Below are positions 45,866 to 55,090 of a stretch of DNA of 64,000 nt, one piece after another. The notes beneath the pieces were generated by a model. That model was not told the origin of the DNA and did no database searches. It saw only the letters and a program-made list of their open reading frames with translations. The stretch lies in contig JAENWT010000003.1 in assembly GCA_016650125.1 (NCBI GenBank), positions 1 through 64,000 of the forward strand, given 5' to 3'. Source of the DNA: Thermoleophilia bacterium. GTDB lineage: Bacteria > Actinomycetota > Thermoleophilia > Solirubrobacterales > 70-9. The position numbers and the translations under genes were made by a program. How positions within the stretch are numbered: the stretch's first letter is position 1; the number at the start of each line of letters is the position of its first letter.

Positions 45866-48830
45866 CTGACCCCTGGTCCTCTCCGGCTTTCTCATCAGGG
45901 GCCCAGTCCGGCACGGCGGCGTGTTTGAAGTGCTCGACGCAGGTCAGAGGATCGTGGTCGATGTTCCCGGCACGGATCTCTGCGACCGCGGCCGTTGCGT
46001 CCGCCTTCGCGGCATCGATGGCCACGCGGACAGCGACCTTGAAGTCCGGCGCGTAAAAGTTGAGATCTTTCAGATCACCCTTTGACTCGGGATCGCCGAA
46101 GCCGCGCGGGCGCACCTTTTCTCCGTTGTGGATCGGCACGTAAAGGGCGGCGACGGGAGTCAGAGGTGGCTTCCGCTTTTCAATCGCGGCCATGTAGAGC
46201 TGGAGCTGGAGTCTCTTCTGCTTGACGATGTCTGACCGGCTCAGGACACCGCCTCCGGTCTTGTAGTCAAATATCACGGCCTGGTTTCCCATCGTGTCGA
46301 TCCGGTCGATCGAACCATGAAGGGACCAGCCGCCCATGTCGATCGGATCGCCGTCGAACCCGAACCCGGCTTCGGTTTCGGACGGCTTGAAGGCCGAGTC
46401 ACGCTCAGCCTCTCGCCGGAGGTAGGCAACGATCGCCTCGACCGCCTTGAAGCGGACGATCCGGTGGGGGGCTGAGTCCGAGCCGAGGCCGTATTTCTCG
46501 TCCTTCGCCAGAAGTTCGACCGCCGGCTCGACTTTGGCGACCCAGTCTTCGACGGTTTTGCCATTCGGGAGCTTGTTGTCACCCTGGTCGTAGATCTCTT
46601 TCAACACGGCGTGGACGAGGCTGCCCCGGGCCATGGCCTCGGGCTCCGGCCCGAACCGCTGCGGGTTGAGAGCCCTTTCGATGAACCACTTGTACTGACA
46701 GGTCCTGAATGCCTCGAGTGAAGTTGCGCTGAAAACGAGGTCCTCCGAAAGTGCCTTGAGGGACAACTCGTGCCGGAGCGACCCGAGAGTGCGTGTGCCT
46801 TGTTCGGTCACGGCAGCTAAGGAAAGTCGGCAACCGAGTGCCGTCACATCGACTTCGTCAGTGGCCAGGACATTGTCCTTCAGAGTGGCGACGGGGTCCG
46901 GTGCCGATGCCAGCGATCGCGCCAGCTCACTTCTGCTCGGGGCCTCCGACACCGGAAAGACGATCTGCTCGGCGCTCCGTCCGTGGCGTCGAAGCGATCC
47001 CTCAGGGAAGAGGCGCTCGACATCGGAGACCAGAGGAGAGGGGTGTTCGGCCTTTCCGCTCTCGTCGGCGACCCGGCTGCTCAGCCAGAGTCCGTCAGTG
47101 GGGACGCTGAGGCACGAGTAGAAGAGGTAGAGCTCCTGGAGCTCAGGATCAACGAATTCGGCCAGGCCGATTTCCTTACGCGCGTCTGAATTGAGGAAGG
47201 GTCCCGAGCGGTCGGCGCCGGTGAGTGAACTCTCCTGGAGAGAGACGATGAACAGGTGCTCGAAGCGTTTTGCCCGGAGGCTGTAAGGACTGGCGATACG
47301 CACTGTTCCCTGCGTCGGAATCGCCCACGTCATGATCGCCCCGGATCGCAACGCTTCGGTGATCTCGGCCGGTGACGCGCTACCGCCGATCGACTCCAGC
47401 TCTTCGCAGGCGCGACCGATCGCCTTGGTCATCTGGACTTCGATCACGGTGGAATCTCCGGGCAGTGCCGAGCTGTCAGCCGCGAGAATGTTCCCTGCCA
47501 GCTGATCGCAAGCCACCCTGGCGGCACTCGCCGCGGATTCGTTCGGTTTCAGGCCGGTCAACTCGTCCCAACCGGGAGGCGACTCCCCATCGAGGGATCT
47601 GTAGATGGCAGCGGCTTCCCGAGCCGTCTCGGTGGCGGCGCGAACGACCCTGTATTCGAGCTGGTCGATCAGGTCGGGATCGACGCCAGAAGGTCCGCGC
47701 AGGTAACGGATGAAGTCAGCGGCGGTGCCTGCCCCGGATGCAGCACCAAGCAGCGTGAGCACCGACCGGCCGATCGCAGTTTCGGGGGCGGGGGTCTCAC
47801 TCTCAAGTGTCACCGGAATGTCGTATTCCCTGAGCGCGTCACGGAAGCGTTTGCCTTCGCTCGCCGGCGAGCTGATTGCGATGGCAATTTCGTCGGGCTT
47901 GACTTCGTCCGCCACGAGTCTTGCGATCCGGGCTGCCACGCCTTCCGCCTCGCCGCGAAGTCCCGAAGAGTGCATGACGGTGACGGCACCCGCGTCGGGG
48001 TCGAGCGATCGTGGTTTGTCCTGACGCTGGAAGTCCCGCTCGACATCTAGCAGCACCTGTTGGTGCTCCCTGTCTTCTTCGACGCCGTCGCGGTCAGTGG
48101 TCTGTTTCACGGTGGCCCCCCGGGCCTCAAGCCGCTGCAGAAGATTCTCGGTCACGGCCATCGACGGGTTGTTCTGCTCGTGTGTCAACGCGATCGTCAC
48201 TTCGGTCTCGGCTGCGAGCTTCACGAGCAGTTCGAGCTGCTGTCCCGTGAGGTCGTCGATTCCGGCCACGAATACCGGTCGCCCCTGCCAGCCGCTGAGG
48301 TTGCTCTTGGTCGCTTCAACTGCGAGGGCCGGGTTGTCGGTCAGCCCGCGTTCGTCGAGGCCGGACAGGTAGTGCCGGTAGACGGCGATGATGTTGGCCA
48401 GGTACCCGCTGTTGATCTCGATGGCGTTTTCCTCGATCGTCGTCGGGTCGAGCAAGTCCTGGCGAAATTCATCGATCAGCCTGAGCATGGCGTCGACCAG
48501 GCCAGGCTGACGGGCAATCCTTGCTTTGAGGTTCGGCCAGGCCTCGTTGAACGCGAGGGTCACGAGATGCCGTCTCTCGAGACTCGTTGCTACCCGGGGG
48601 CGGCTTCCGGGATCCCGGCCGAGGACTTCCGAAACCAGGTCCTTGAAGTGAACGATCCGACATCCGAGAAATGCTCCGTCGCCGCGGGCCAGCCGGCTTT
48701 CCCAATCGAAGATGTCATCGACTCCCGGAACGACCAGGATGGGCCGCCGCGGAAGGAGGTCGACGTACTCGCGTCGAACCACCTCGGTTCGGCCCGAATT
48801 CGGAGGTCCTTTGATGATGGTCAGGGACAT
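45858..48830 (-). CDS. AddB-like nuclease/helicase-fold subunit
   Basis: A 990-residue partner of the AddA-like protein. The N-terminal UvrD-like fold has a P-loop with Arg for Lys (KGPPNSGRTE), so ATP hydrolysis is doubtful, as expected for a non-motor subunit. The C-terminal PD-(D/E)XK nuclease is intact: FSATSLEAFRTCQYKWFIERAL, ARGSLVHAVLKEIYDQ, SIDRIDTMGNQAVIFDYKTG and KQKRLQLQLYMAA. Of the AddB Fe-S cysteines, only two obvious candidates remain. ATG 48830 has minus-strand TAGTCT 6 nt upstream (leaderless type). Confidence 0.85.
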   Translation of the reverse strand: MSLTIIKGPPNSGRTEVVRREYVDLLPRRPILVVPGVDDIFDWESRLARGDGAFLGCRIVHFKDLVSEVLGRDPGSRPRVATSLERRHLVTLAFNEAWPNLKARIARQPGLVDAMLRLIDEFRQDLLDPTTIEENAIEINSGYLANIIAVYRHYLSGLDERGLTDNPALAVEATKSNLSGWQGRPVFVAGIDDLTGQQLELLVKLAAETEVTIALTHEQNNPSMAVTENLLQRLEARGATVKQTTDRDGVEEDREHQQVLLDVERDFQRQDKPRSLDPDAGAVTVMHSSGLRGEAEGVAARIARLVADEVKPDEIAIAISSPASEGKRFRDALREYDIPVTLESETPAPETAIGRSVLTLLGAASGAGTAADFIRYLRGPSGVDPDLIDQLEYRVVRAATETAREAAAIYRSLDGESPPGWDELTGLKPNESAASAARVACDQLAGNILAADSSALPGDSTVIEVQMTKAIGRACEELESIGGSASPAEITEALRSGAIMTWAIPTQGTVRIASPYSLRAKRFEHLFIVSLQESSLTGADRSGPFLNSDARKEIGLAEFVDPELQELYLFYSCLSVPTDGLWLSSRVADESGKAEHPSPLVSDVERLFPEGSLRRHGRSAEQIVFPVSEAPSRSELARSLASAPDPVATLKDNVLATDEVDVTALGCRLSLAAVTEQGTRTLGSLRHELSLKALSEDLVFSATSLEAFRTCQYKWFIERALNPQRFGPEPEAMARGSLVHAVLKEIYDQGDNKLPNGKTVEDWVAKVEPAVELLAKDEKYGLGSDSAPHRIVRFKAVEAIVAYLRREAERDSAFKPSETEAGFGFDGDPIDMGGWSLHGSIDRIDTMGNQAVIFDYKTGGGVLSRSDIVKQKRLQLQLYMAAIEKRKPPLTPVAALYVPIHNGEKVRPRGFGDPESKGDLKDLNFYAPDFKVAVRVAIDAAKADATAAVAEIRAGNIDHDPLTCVEHFKHAAVPDWAPDEKAGEDQGSDG

Positions 48831-48947
48831 TGGCTGAGACTAGTGTCTGACGCGGCGGCCCGAACCTGACGTAAACGCCTTGGTAATCCGCAATTTGCGG
48901 TGTCGCCGAGGCAGTTTTGACGTCCACCGGCGTCTCTATCTTCACTG

Positions 48948-49439
48948 GTGACCTTATTCCCACCAGAAGGATGGTCTCGCCACATGTCACTTTGCTTCGT
49001 TGACCCAGCTGATGCGATTCACGTCATCGCCGATTCCGTCGGTCGTGAGGCTCGTCGTCAGCTCCTCGGTGAGGCGTTGCGTGCATGGGTGGACGAGATT
49101 CCCGAAGAGGAGCTCGAGACTCAGTACGCCCGTGCCCTGGCGGAGCTCGATCAGGACGATCTATCCCTGCTTGCCGCCTGGCATGGGTCCATGGACCTCG
49201 GCCAGCCGGTGCCGAACCGCGACTTCCTGATGGGTGCCTTCGGCTCGCTCGGCGAGCACCGCCGCGAAGCCCTCAAGCTCGCCGCCGGCTTCCGCGGCGA
49301 AGAGGTCCTCGAAGAAGGACTGACCGAAGACCTCGCCCTCGAGACCGTCGTCGGCTGGCTCTCCCCGGAACGCCTCATGGCCCTCGCCGCCGAAGCGATG
49401 GACCTGTACATCTGGGACCGCATCGGTTCCGACAACTAG
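48948..49439 (+). CDS. Hypothetical acidic helical protein
   Basis: I do not recognise the family. 163 aa from GTG 48948, or 151 aa from ATG 48984 (MSLCFVDPADAIHVIADSVG). The protein is acidic and nearly all alpha-helical (LLGEALRAWVDEIPEEELETQYARALAELD, LEEGLTEDLALETVVGWLSPERLMALAAEA), with no membrane segment. GTG 48948 lies 5 nt after TATCTT (48937-48942), which favours it. Its end overlaps the converging HAD gene by 4 nt. Confidence 0.75.
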   Translation: MTLFPPEGWSRHMSLCFVDPADAIHVIADSVGREARRQLLGEALRAWVDEIPEEELETQYARALAELDQDDLSLLAAWHGSMDLGQPVPNRDFLMGAFGSLGEHRREALKLAAGFRGEEVLEEGLTEDLALETVVGWLSPERLMALAAEAMDLYIWDRIGSDN

Positions 49440-50083
49440 GCGGGTTCTTCGGCCTTCAGCAGTTCGTGAACTTCGGCCCTTACCTGGGCCGTTTCGCGGA
49501 AGTGGACTGACCTGATCCCGAGTTCTTCGGCGGCTTCGCAGTTGATCTTCATGTCGTCGATGAAGATGCAGGCCTCCGCCGGCAGGCCGACCCGTCCGAG
49601 CGTCAGTTCGTAGATTCGGGGGTCCGGCTTGCGGATTCCGACGAAGGCTGAATCGACCACCGTTTCGAAGAGTTCGTCGACCGGGAGCATCTCGCGCCAG
49701 AGCTCCTCCCATTCCTTGACGTTGTTGGTCAGGAGTGCGGCGCGCAGGCCGCCTCGCTTGACCTCGCGGATCAGGTCGATCATGCCGGGGTTGGGTTCGA
49801 GCTTGCCGAAGAGGTCGAGGCCGAATTGCCGGATGTTCGGCCGGTGCCCGAGGTGCGGTTCGAGTGCGGTGGCCAGCTGATCGTCGAATTCGGCTTCGGT
49901 GATGCGGCCGCACTCGAGTTCGAAGAGCGGGTTCTTGCCGGTCTTTTCGGTCGTCTCCTTCAGCGCCTTGCCGAAGTTCTCGGGGGCGATGCCGACCTTG
50001 TCCTGAAAAGCGAGAAACGCTTCGTTGAGCGGGGTGGTGAGCACGCCGCCGAAGTCGGAGATGATCATCTCGATCTTCGCCAT
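49436..50083 (-). CDS. HAD-superfamily hydrolase
   Basis: A 215-residue HAD phosphatase-like enzyme. Motif I is ISDFGGVLTTP (D-x-G, as in the epoxide-hydrolase-N/dehalogenase-like branch), motif II LLTNNVKEW, motif III KPDPRIYELTL, motif IV FIDDMKINCEAAEELG. ATG 50083 overlaps the upstream stop by one base (TGATG). Substrate unknown. Confidence 0.9.
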   Translation of the reverse strand: MAKIEMIISDFGGVLTTPLNEAFLAFQDKVGIAPENFGKALKETTEKTGKNPLFELECGRITEAEFDDQLATALEPHLGHRPNIRQFGLDLFGKLEPNPGMIDLIREVKRGGLRAALLTNNVKEWEELWREMLPVDELFETVVDSAFVGIRKPDPRIYELTLGRVGLPAEACIFIDDMKINCEAAEELGIRSVHFRETAQVRAEVHELLKAEEPA

Positions 50084-50817
50084 CAGCCGGCCTGATTTCT
50101 GGCGGCGCTGATCTCGTAGCGGCCGAGACCCAGATGGCCGTCGAGCGACCACCGGAAAAGGGCGGTGTTGATCTGGCGGTCACCGACCATGGCGGTGCAG
50201 CCGGAGATGACCGAACCGGCGCCGTGGAGGACCGCGATCTCGTCCGATGCGGGCCAGAGTTCGAGAGTGACCCGGACCTGCCGGCCGGCGTCGTCGTATT
50301 CGGTCGAGAGCAGGACCTCTTCGAATTCGATGTAGCCGCGCGGGTGGGAGATGGCCGAGACGGCCTCTTCCTCGCTGTGCTTCGTGGTTCCCGGCGGGGC
50401 CGCGGTGGCAACACAGATCAGGCCGCCGTCGGCCAGGATGATCGTCAGATCGCGCGTCAGCTCGGTGGGGCTTCCCGCCTCCTCGCGGGAGTGGAGCACG
50501 CCAGAGCAATCGAGCTCGATCGTACTGGTGCGATCGACCAGGGTGCCGGTCATGCTGGCGAGTCGCGCTTCGCGGCGGCCGGTCAGCTCCCCGTCGAAGA
50601 CGATCGGCTCACCCTCCGAGGCGATCTGCACCTCGAGGGACCCCCGGTCCGTCTCCAGCGAAAGCGGCCCGTCGCTCAGACGGTCCAGGCCGTTCTCGGG
50701 AATCGGCGCCGCGGCGATCACGTCGTCGCCGATCATGATCGCGCCGGATCCGCCGTTGGTGAGGCTGACGAAAAGGCCCGATTCGGGATCGAGAATCTCG
50801 ACTGAATGCGTTTTCAA
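50083..50817 (-). CDS. Hypothetical protein, all-beta
   Basis: A 244-residue soluble protein without a recognised motif. It appears largely beta-stranded with an alternating hydrophobic pattern (FVSLTNGGSGAIMIGDDVIAA, VTLELWPASDEIAVLHGAG, ALFRWSLDGHLGLGRYEIS). It lies between, and overlaps, FxsA (4 nt) and the HAD hydrolase (1 nt), so the three are one operon. Confidence 0.75.
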   Translation of the reverse strand: MKTHSVEILDPESGLFVSLTNGGSGAIMIGDDVIAAAPIPENGLDRLSDGPLSLETDRGSLEVQIASEGEPIVFDGELTGRREARLASMTGTLVDRTSTIELDCSGVLHSREEAGSPTELTRDLTIILADGGLICVATAAPPGTTKHSEEEAVSAISHPRGYIEFEEVLLSTEYDDAGRQVRVTLELWPASDEIAVLHGAGSVISGCTAMVGDRQINTALFRWSLDGHLGLGRYEISAARNQAG

Positions 50818-51353
50818 GGCTTGGGCTTCGATTCCGGAGAGGGTAGCTCCGGAATGGCCTGTCCTGCGTTTCCATCCGGGTAATCGGTGACGTCGATCGC
50901 CTCGCCTTCGACGTCGTACTCGGCCTGGCCGGAACGGTTCCGGTAAGCGCCATATCCCTTGGCACCCATGGTGGCGCTGGTCGCGGCGACCTTCCAGCGG
51001 CTCGCGAACAGCATGAAGAGGATGATGCGGATCAGGTACCGGGTCGGCGGGAAGAGCAGCAGCAGCCCGATTGCCGTGGTGATGAAGCCGGGGATGATCA
51101 GCAGGGTCGCGCCGGCGGTGATCATCACCCCGTTGAAGGCCTCCCTGGCCGGCGGGCGCCGCTCGGCCAGGGCGCCGCGGAAGCGCCCCCAGTGGGCCGG
51201 GCCGCGGTAGCGCAGCACCATGACGCCGGTGACCGTCGACAGGAAGATCAGGCTCAGCATCCAGAAGAACCCGATTGCCCCGGCCACCTGGACCATCACG
51301 TATAGCTCGGCGATCGGCCAGATAATCAGCAGGGCTAGGAGGATCGCGAACAT
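50814..51353 (-). CDS. FxsA family membrane protein
   Basis: About 179 residues. The FxsA domain has helices FAILLALLIIWPIAELYVMVQV, GFFWMLSLIFLSTVTGVMVLR (with the GxxxLR turn) and ITAGATLLIIPGFITTAIGLLLLFP. A charged tail follows. The role in phage exclusion is known only for the E. coli member. ATG 51353 is 7 nt after minus-strand TAGCCT; the frame also starts at ATG 51359. Confidence 0.88.
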   Translation of the reverse strand: MFAILLALLIIWPIAELYVMVQVAGAIGFFWMLSLIFLSTVTGVMVLRYRGPAHWGRFRGALAERRPPAREAFNGVMITAGATLLIIPGFITTAIGLLLLFPPTRYLIRIILFMLFASRWKVAATSATMGAKGYGAYRNRSGQAEYDVEGEAIDVTDYPDGNAGQAIPELPSPESKPKP

Positions 51354-51426
51354 GCCCATAAGGCTAAACGCTGGGACCTCCGGGCCGGGCTCCCGGAGCG
51401 GGGCAGCCAGCCCGGTAAGATGCCCT

Positions 51427-51744
51427 ATGGCTGAAGACCAAGCAACGATGCCCTCGGAAGAGCTCGTCTACGAAGCGCTGGAAGAAGTGATCGATCCCGA
51501 GCTGGGACTCGATTTCGTCTCGCTCGGCCTCGTCTACGAGGTCGAAGTCGAATCGCCGGACGTCTACGTGACTTTCACGCTGACCACCCCGGCCTGTCCG
51601 ATCGGCCCTCAGGTGTCGGAGCAGATGAAGGAGTTCGTCGGCAACCTCGACGGCGTGCGCGACGTGCACCCGAAGATGATCTTCGATCCGCCGTGGTCCC
51701 CGGAGATGATGACCGAGGACGCCAAGTTCGCCCTCGGCTTCTGA
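51427..51744 (+). CDS. MIP18/PaaD-like (DUF59) Fe-S cluster assembly factor
   Basis: A 105-residue protein of the SufT/PaaD family. EALEEVIDPELGLDFVSLGLVYEV and FTLTTPACPIGPQVSEQM carry the conserved DPE and the reactive Cys in TxxxCP. Supports Fe-S cluster maturation. In many genomes it is inside suf operons; here it is ~8 kb from sufBD. ATG 51427 lies 5 nt after TAAGAT (51416-51421), with no SD. Confidence 0.92.
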   Translation: MAEDQATMPSEELVYEALEEVIDPELGLDFVSLGLVYEVEVESPDVYVTFTLTTPACPIGPQVSEQMKEFVGNLDGVRDVHPKMIFDPPWSPEMMTEDAKFALGF

Positions 51745-51753
51745 GTCGAACGC

Positions 51754-53148
51754 CTAACTGGCTTTGAGCAGTTCGTCCATCGCTTCTCCGAGTCCGTCGG
51801 AGATCAACTTGATGTCCGGCATCGCGTCGAAGTCGCCGAGCAGCCCGAAGTTCAGCTGACCGTTGTAGCTCATGACCCCGACCGCGAGCGCGTGGTTCTT
51901 CGGCAGGAAGGCGATCGGAAAGGTCTCCTGAAGCTTGCGGCCGAGCACGTAGAGCGGCATCTGCGGCCCAGGCACGTTGGTGACAATCAGATTGAAGAGC
52001 CGGGTCGAGAAGTTGAGCCGTGCCGCCTGCGCCAGGAGGGTGGGCGGGGCGAAGTCGTTGAGCCGCGCGATCGTCTCGGCTCCGAGCGCCTGCTTGGATT
52101 GCTTCAGGCCGTCCATCGCCGCGCTGACGATTTCCAGCTGGGCCACCGGGTCGGGCTCGTAGACCGGCAGCGGTGCCCGCATCGTCGCCAGTTTGTTACC
52201 GAGCTGACCGCGCTCGTCCTCGGCGCGGACCGAGACCGGCACCAGCGCCCGCAGCTCGAGCCCCTCGGTCTCGACCCCGCGCTGGATCAACCAATTCCGG
52301 ATCGAGCCGGTCACTACCGCGAGGACCACGTCGTTGACGGTGGTGTCGAAGGCGTTCTTGATCCTCCGGAAGTCGCTGAAGTCGGCCCGGGCCCAGGCGA
52401 TCCGCCGGTGGGGGCCGATTTCGGTGTTCAGCGGTACGTCTGGCGCCGGGTCGGCGAGGGCCCGAGCGATCTCTGAAACACCTTCGGCCTGGTCTCCGAA
52501 CCGGTCCACTAACGACTGGGGATTCCGCACGGCACCCAGAAAGCGGTCCGTCAGGCGGAGAGGTGTCGTCGCCAGATCACCGGCACTCCGCCGCAGCAGG
52601 TTGAGCGAGGACGGCTCCGGCCGGGGGTGCCATTCCTCCGTGGGCGTGGTCGGTTCCGGGTTGGCGGTGACGTCGAACAGCACGGTGCCGATGTCGACCC
52701 CGGAGATGCCGTCGATCATCGCGTGGTGGCTCTTGATGAGAACGGCGAAACGTTCGTCCTGGAGCTCCTGGACGAGCCACATCTCCCACAGCGGCTTCGA
52801 GCGGTCGAGCGATTGTGAGAAGACCCGGTTGGCCAGCGCGATCAGTTCGGACTCGGTGCCCGGCGAAGGCAGGGCGGTGTGACGCATGTGGAAGGAAAGG
52901 TTGAAGCCGGTGTCGTCGGCCCAGAGCGGCCGGCCGGCCTCGAGCGGCGGGTAGACCAGCTTCTGCCGGTAGCGGGGCACGTACGGGAGCCGGGATTCGA
53001 CGTGAGCGACGAAATCTTCGTAGCTCGGTGGCGGACCCTCGAAGATCATCACCGCACCGATGTGCATGTGGCTGTTCTCGTTCTCGTTGCTGAGGAACGA
53101 GGCGTCGATGCCGGTCAATCGGTCGAGTTGGTCGTTTGTGGCTTCCAT
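51754..53148 (-). CDS. WS/DGAT-family O-acyltransferase
   Basis: Wax ester synthase/diacylglycerol acyltransferase, making neutral storage lipids from acyl-CoA. The catalytic motif HHxxxDG is in [12 protein letters not shown]; further signatures are [27 protein letters not shown] and [15 protein letters not shown]. About 464 aa from ATG 53148, which has GGGAG 4 nt upstream. The frame is open to 53256, but that part is antisense to ispH's upstream region. Fits a lipid-storing actinobacterium. Confidence 0.93.
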   Translation of the reverse strand: MEATNDQLDRLTGIDASFLSNENENSHMHIGAVMIFEGPPPSYEDFVAHVESRLPYVPRYRQKLVYPPLEAGRPLWADDTGFNLSFHMRHTALPSPGTESELIALANRVFSQSLDRSKPLWEMWLVQELQDERFAVLIKSHHAMIDGISGVDIGTVLFDVTANPEPTTPTEEWHPRPEPSSLNLLRRSAGDLATTPLRLTDRFLGAVRNPQSLVDRFGDQAEGVSEIARALADPAPDVPLNTEIGPHRRIAWARADFSDFRRIKNAFDTTVNDVVLAVVTGSIRNWLIQRGVETEGLELRALVPVSVRAEDERGQLGNKLATMRAPLPVYEPDPVAQLEIVSAAMDGLKQSKQALGAETIARLNDFAPPTLLAQAARLNFSTRLFNLIVTNVPGPQMPLYVLGRKLQETFPIAFLPKNHALAVGVMSYNGQLNFGLLGDFDAMPDIKLISDGLGEAMDELLKAS

Positions 53149-53237
53149 CGATCTCCCAAATCCATTCTTGCTGCGCGAAGGGTGCGCTTTTCCGGCTGCG
53201 GGTACCGCCCGCACCTTACTGTGGGTACCCTGTCCGT

Positions 53238-54209
53238 ATGTCTTCAACCGTCTCAACCGCTCCCAAGCGAGTGATCCTGGCCGCGCCCCGTGGCTACTGC
53301 GCGGGCGTCGATCGTGCCGTTCAGACGGTCGAGCGCGCCCTCGAGAAGCACGGCGCCCCGATCTACGTACGCAAGGAGATCGTCCACAACAAACACGTGG
53401 TCGAGGAACTCTCCGAGCGTGGCGCGGTCTTCGTCGAAGAGGAGACCGAGATCCCGGAGGGCGAAATGGTCGTCTTCAGCGCCCACGGCGTCTCGCCGGC
53501 GGTTCACGAGAACGCCAAGTCGCGGAATCTCCAGACGATCGACGCCACCTGCCCGCTGGTCACCAAGGTCCACGTCGAGGCCCGCAAGTTCGCGGCCGAC
53601 GGCTACACGATCGTCATGGTCGGACACGAGGGCCACGAAGAGGTCGAAGGCACGATGGGCGAGGCTCCGGAGAGCATCGTCCTGGTGCAGACGGTCGAAG
53701 AGGTCGATCGCCTCGAACTCGACGATCCGGACCACGTCGCGCTGATCACGCAGACCACGCTTTCGGTCGATGAGACCGCCGAGATCATCAGTCGCCTCCG
53801 CGAACGGTTCCCCGGGATCGTAACCGCCAAGGGCGAGGACATCTGTTACGCCACGACCAACCGCCAGATCGCGGTCAAGCAGCTCGCCAAACAGTGCGAC
53901 CTGGTGCTGGTCATCGGCTCGACCAACTCGTCGAACTCGAACCGCCTGGTCGAGGTCGCGCGCGAATACGGCTCGGAATCCTTCCTGATCGACAATCACA
54001 CCCAGGTCGAAGACGCCTGGCTCGATGGCATCGAGACCGTCGGCATCACCTCGGGCGCCAGCGCACCCGAAGAGCTGGTCGAGGACCTGGTTCAGTCCTT
54101 CCGTGACCGGGGCGTCGAAGACGTCTCCGAATTGCGCACGGTCGAAGAGTCGGTCCGCTTCATGCTGCCGAAGGAAATCCGGCCGCTACCGATGGTCCCC
54201 AGCTCCTAG
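53238..54209 (+). CDS. ispH: 4-hydroxy-3-methylbut-2-enyl diphosphate reductase
   Basis: Last step of the MEP isoprenoid pathway ([4Fe-4S] enzyme). The three cluster cysteines are in [23 protein letters not shown] and [11 protein letters not shown], with [12 protein letters not shown] and [16 protein letters not shown]. 323 aa. ATG 53238 lies 6 nt after TACCCT (53226-53231) without SD. A longer frame start at 53136 lacks family residues. Confidence 0.97.
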   Translation: MSSTVSTAPKRVILAAPRGYCAGVDRAVQTVERALEKHGAPIYVRKEIVHNKHVVEELSERGAVFVEEETEIPEGEMVVFSAHGVSPAVHENAKSRNLQTIDATCPLVTKVHVEARKFAADGYTIVMVGHEGHEEVEGTMGEAPESIVLVQTVEEVDRLELDDPDHVALITQTTLSVDETAEIISRLRERFPGIVTAKGEDICYATTNRQIAVKQLAKQCDLVLVIGSTNSSNSNRLVEVAREYGSESFLIDNHTQVEDAWLDGIETVGITSGASAPEELVEDLVQSFRDRGVEDVSELRTVEESVRFMLPKEIRPLPMVPSS

Positions 54210-55033
54210 CCGGAACCCGCCTGGCTCACAGCGGGGGAGAAGCTGACCGACCAGATTTCCGGGTTGCCGTCGAGTGCGATCTCGATCCGGTGGCTGCCGT
54301 GCCGGTCGTGCTCAGCCAGTGTGTAGAGGCCGGCCCCGTCGATCTCGACCTGACCGACCGGCTCGCCGTCGAGCGACAGCACCAGCGCACCTTGTCCGGT
54401 AGCAGTCGCATGGACGCCGCCACCTTCGTATTCGACATCGAAGACGTTGCCGTCGGCGGTGGTCCACGGCCGCCCTTCGATCGGGATCAGCTCGGCCCCG
54501 GGTGCGATCACCTCGATTCCCTCGGCGTCGGTCGGCCGGACTGGATCCATCGGTTCCGGGAAGTTGGGCTCGGCGTCCGGTCCGAGCAGGCTTTTCTGGA
54601 TCGCTTCCTCGGTTCCGCGGTACTCGCCCTCGCCGAAGTGGAACCACTGGAGGATGCCGCCCCGGCCCCAGAGGAAGAGGCTCGGCCAGCCTTCGCAGCC
54701 GTATATGTGCCAGAGGGCCAGGTCCCCGTCGATCAGGACCGGGAACTCGACACCCAGCCGCTCGAGGCCGGCTTCGACCGCATCCGGGCCGGCGCCGAAG
54801 CCGAAGCGCGGGGCCTGGACCCCGATCACGCGCAGGCCGGAGTCCCGGTAACGCCGGTGCCACTCGCTTACATAAGGAAGGGTGCGCACGCTGTTCAGCT
54901 GGCTGAAATCGAAGAAATGGACGAGCACCGGGCCCTTGGCGGCCAGTGGGGCCATCTTGCCTGGGTTGCCACCGATCCAGGTGGCCTCCGGGGGCAGGTG
55001 CGGGGCGGCGATGTCGTCTCTGAGCGGGAGGAT
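54206..55033 (-). CDS. Thioredoxin-fold protein lacking the CXXC pair
   Basis: Residues [27 protein letters not shown] occupy the place where ResA/TlpA-type proteins have FW..CxxC; both cysteines are absent. [10 protein letters not shown] and [26 protein letters not shown] complete the fold, and a beta-rich C-terminal domain follows. The first ATG (54955) would cut the domain. The homologous region extends upstream ([19 protein letters not shown]) to an ATC at 55033, 6 nt after minus-strand TAATAT. An ATC leaderless start is therefore proposed, with ATG 54955 the conservative alternative. No thiol redox role is expected. Confidence 0.65.
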   Translation of the reverse strand: MLPLRDDIAAPHLPPEATWIGGNPGKMAPLAAKGPVLVHFFDFSQLNSVRTLPYVSEWHRRYRDSGLRVIGVQAPRFGFGAGPDAVEAGLERLGVEFPVLIDGDLALWHIYGCEGWPSLFLWGRGGILQWFHFGEGEYRGTEEAIQKSLLGPDAEPNFPEPMDPVRPTDAEGIEVIAPGAELIPIEGRPWTTADGNVFDVEYEGGGVHATATGQGALVLSLDGEPVGQVEIDGAGLYTLAEHDRHGSHRIEIALDGNPEIWSVSFSPAVSQAGSG

Positions 55034-55090
55034 GGCCGGATATTACGGGCAGGTATGATTCGGGTCCCGCCCCCCGGACTAGGAGCTTTC

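Noticed and set aside
44372-45928. 518-aa plus-strand frame opposite the AddA-like gene
   Set aside because: It is the mirror of conserved helicase motifs and has no recognisable domain; it is a high-GC antisense artefact.
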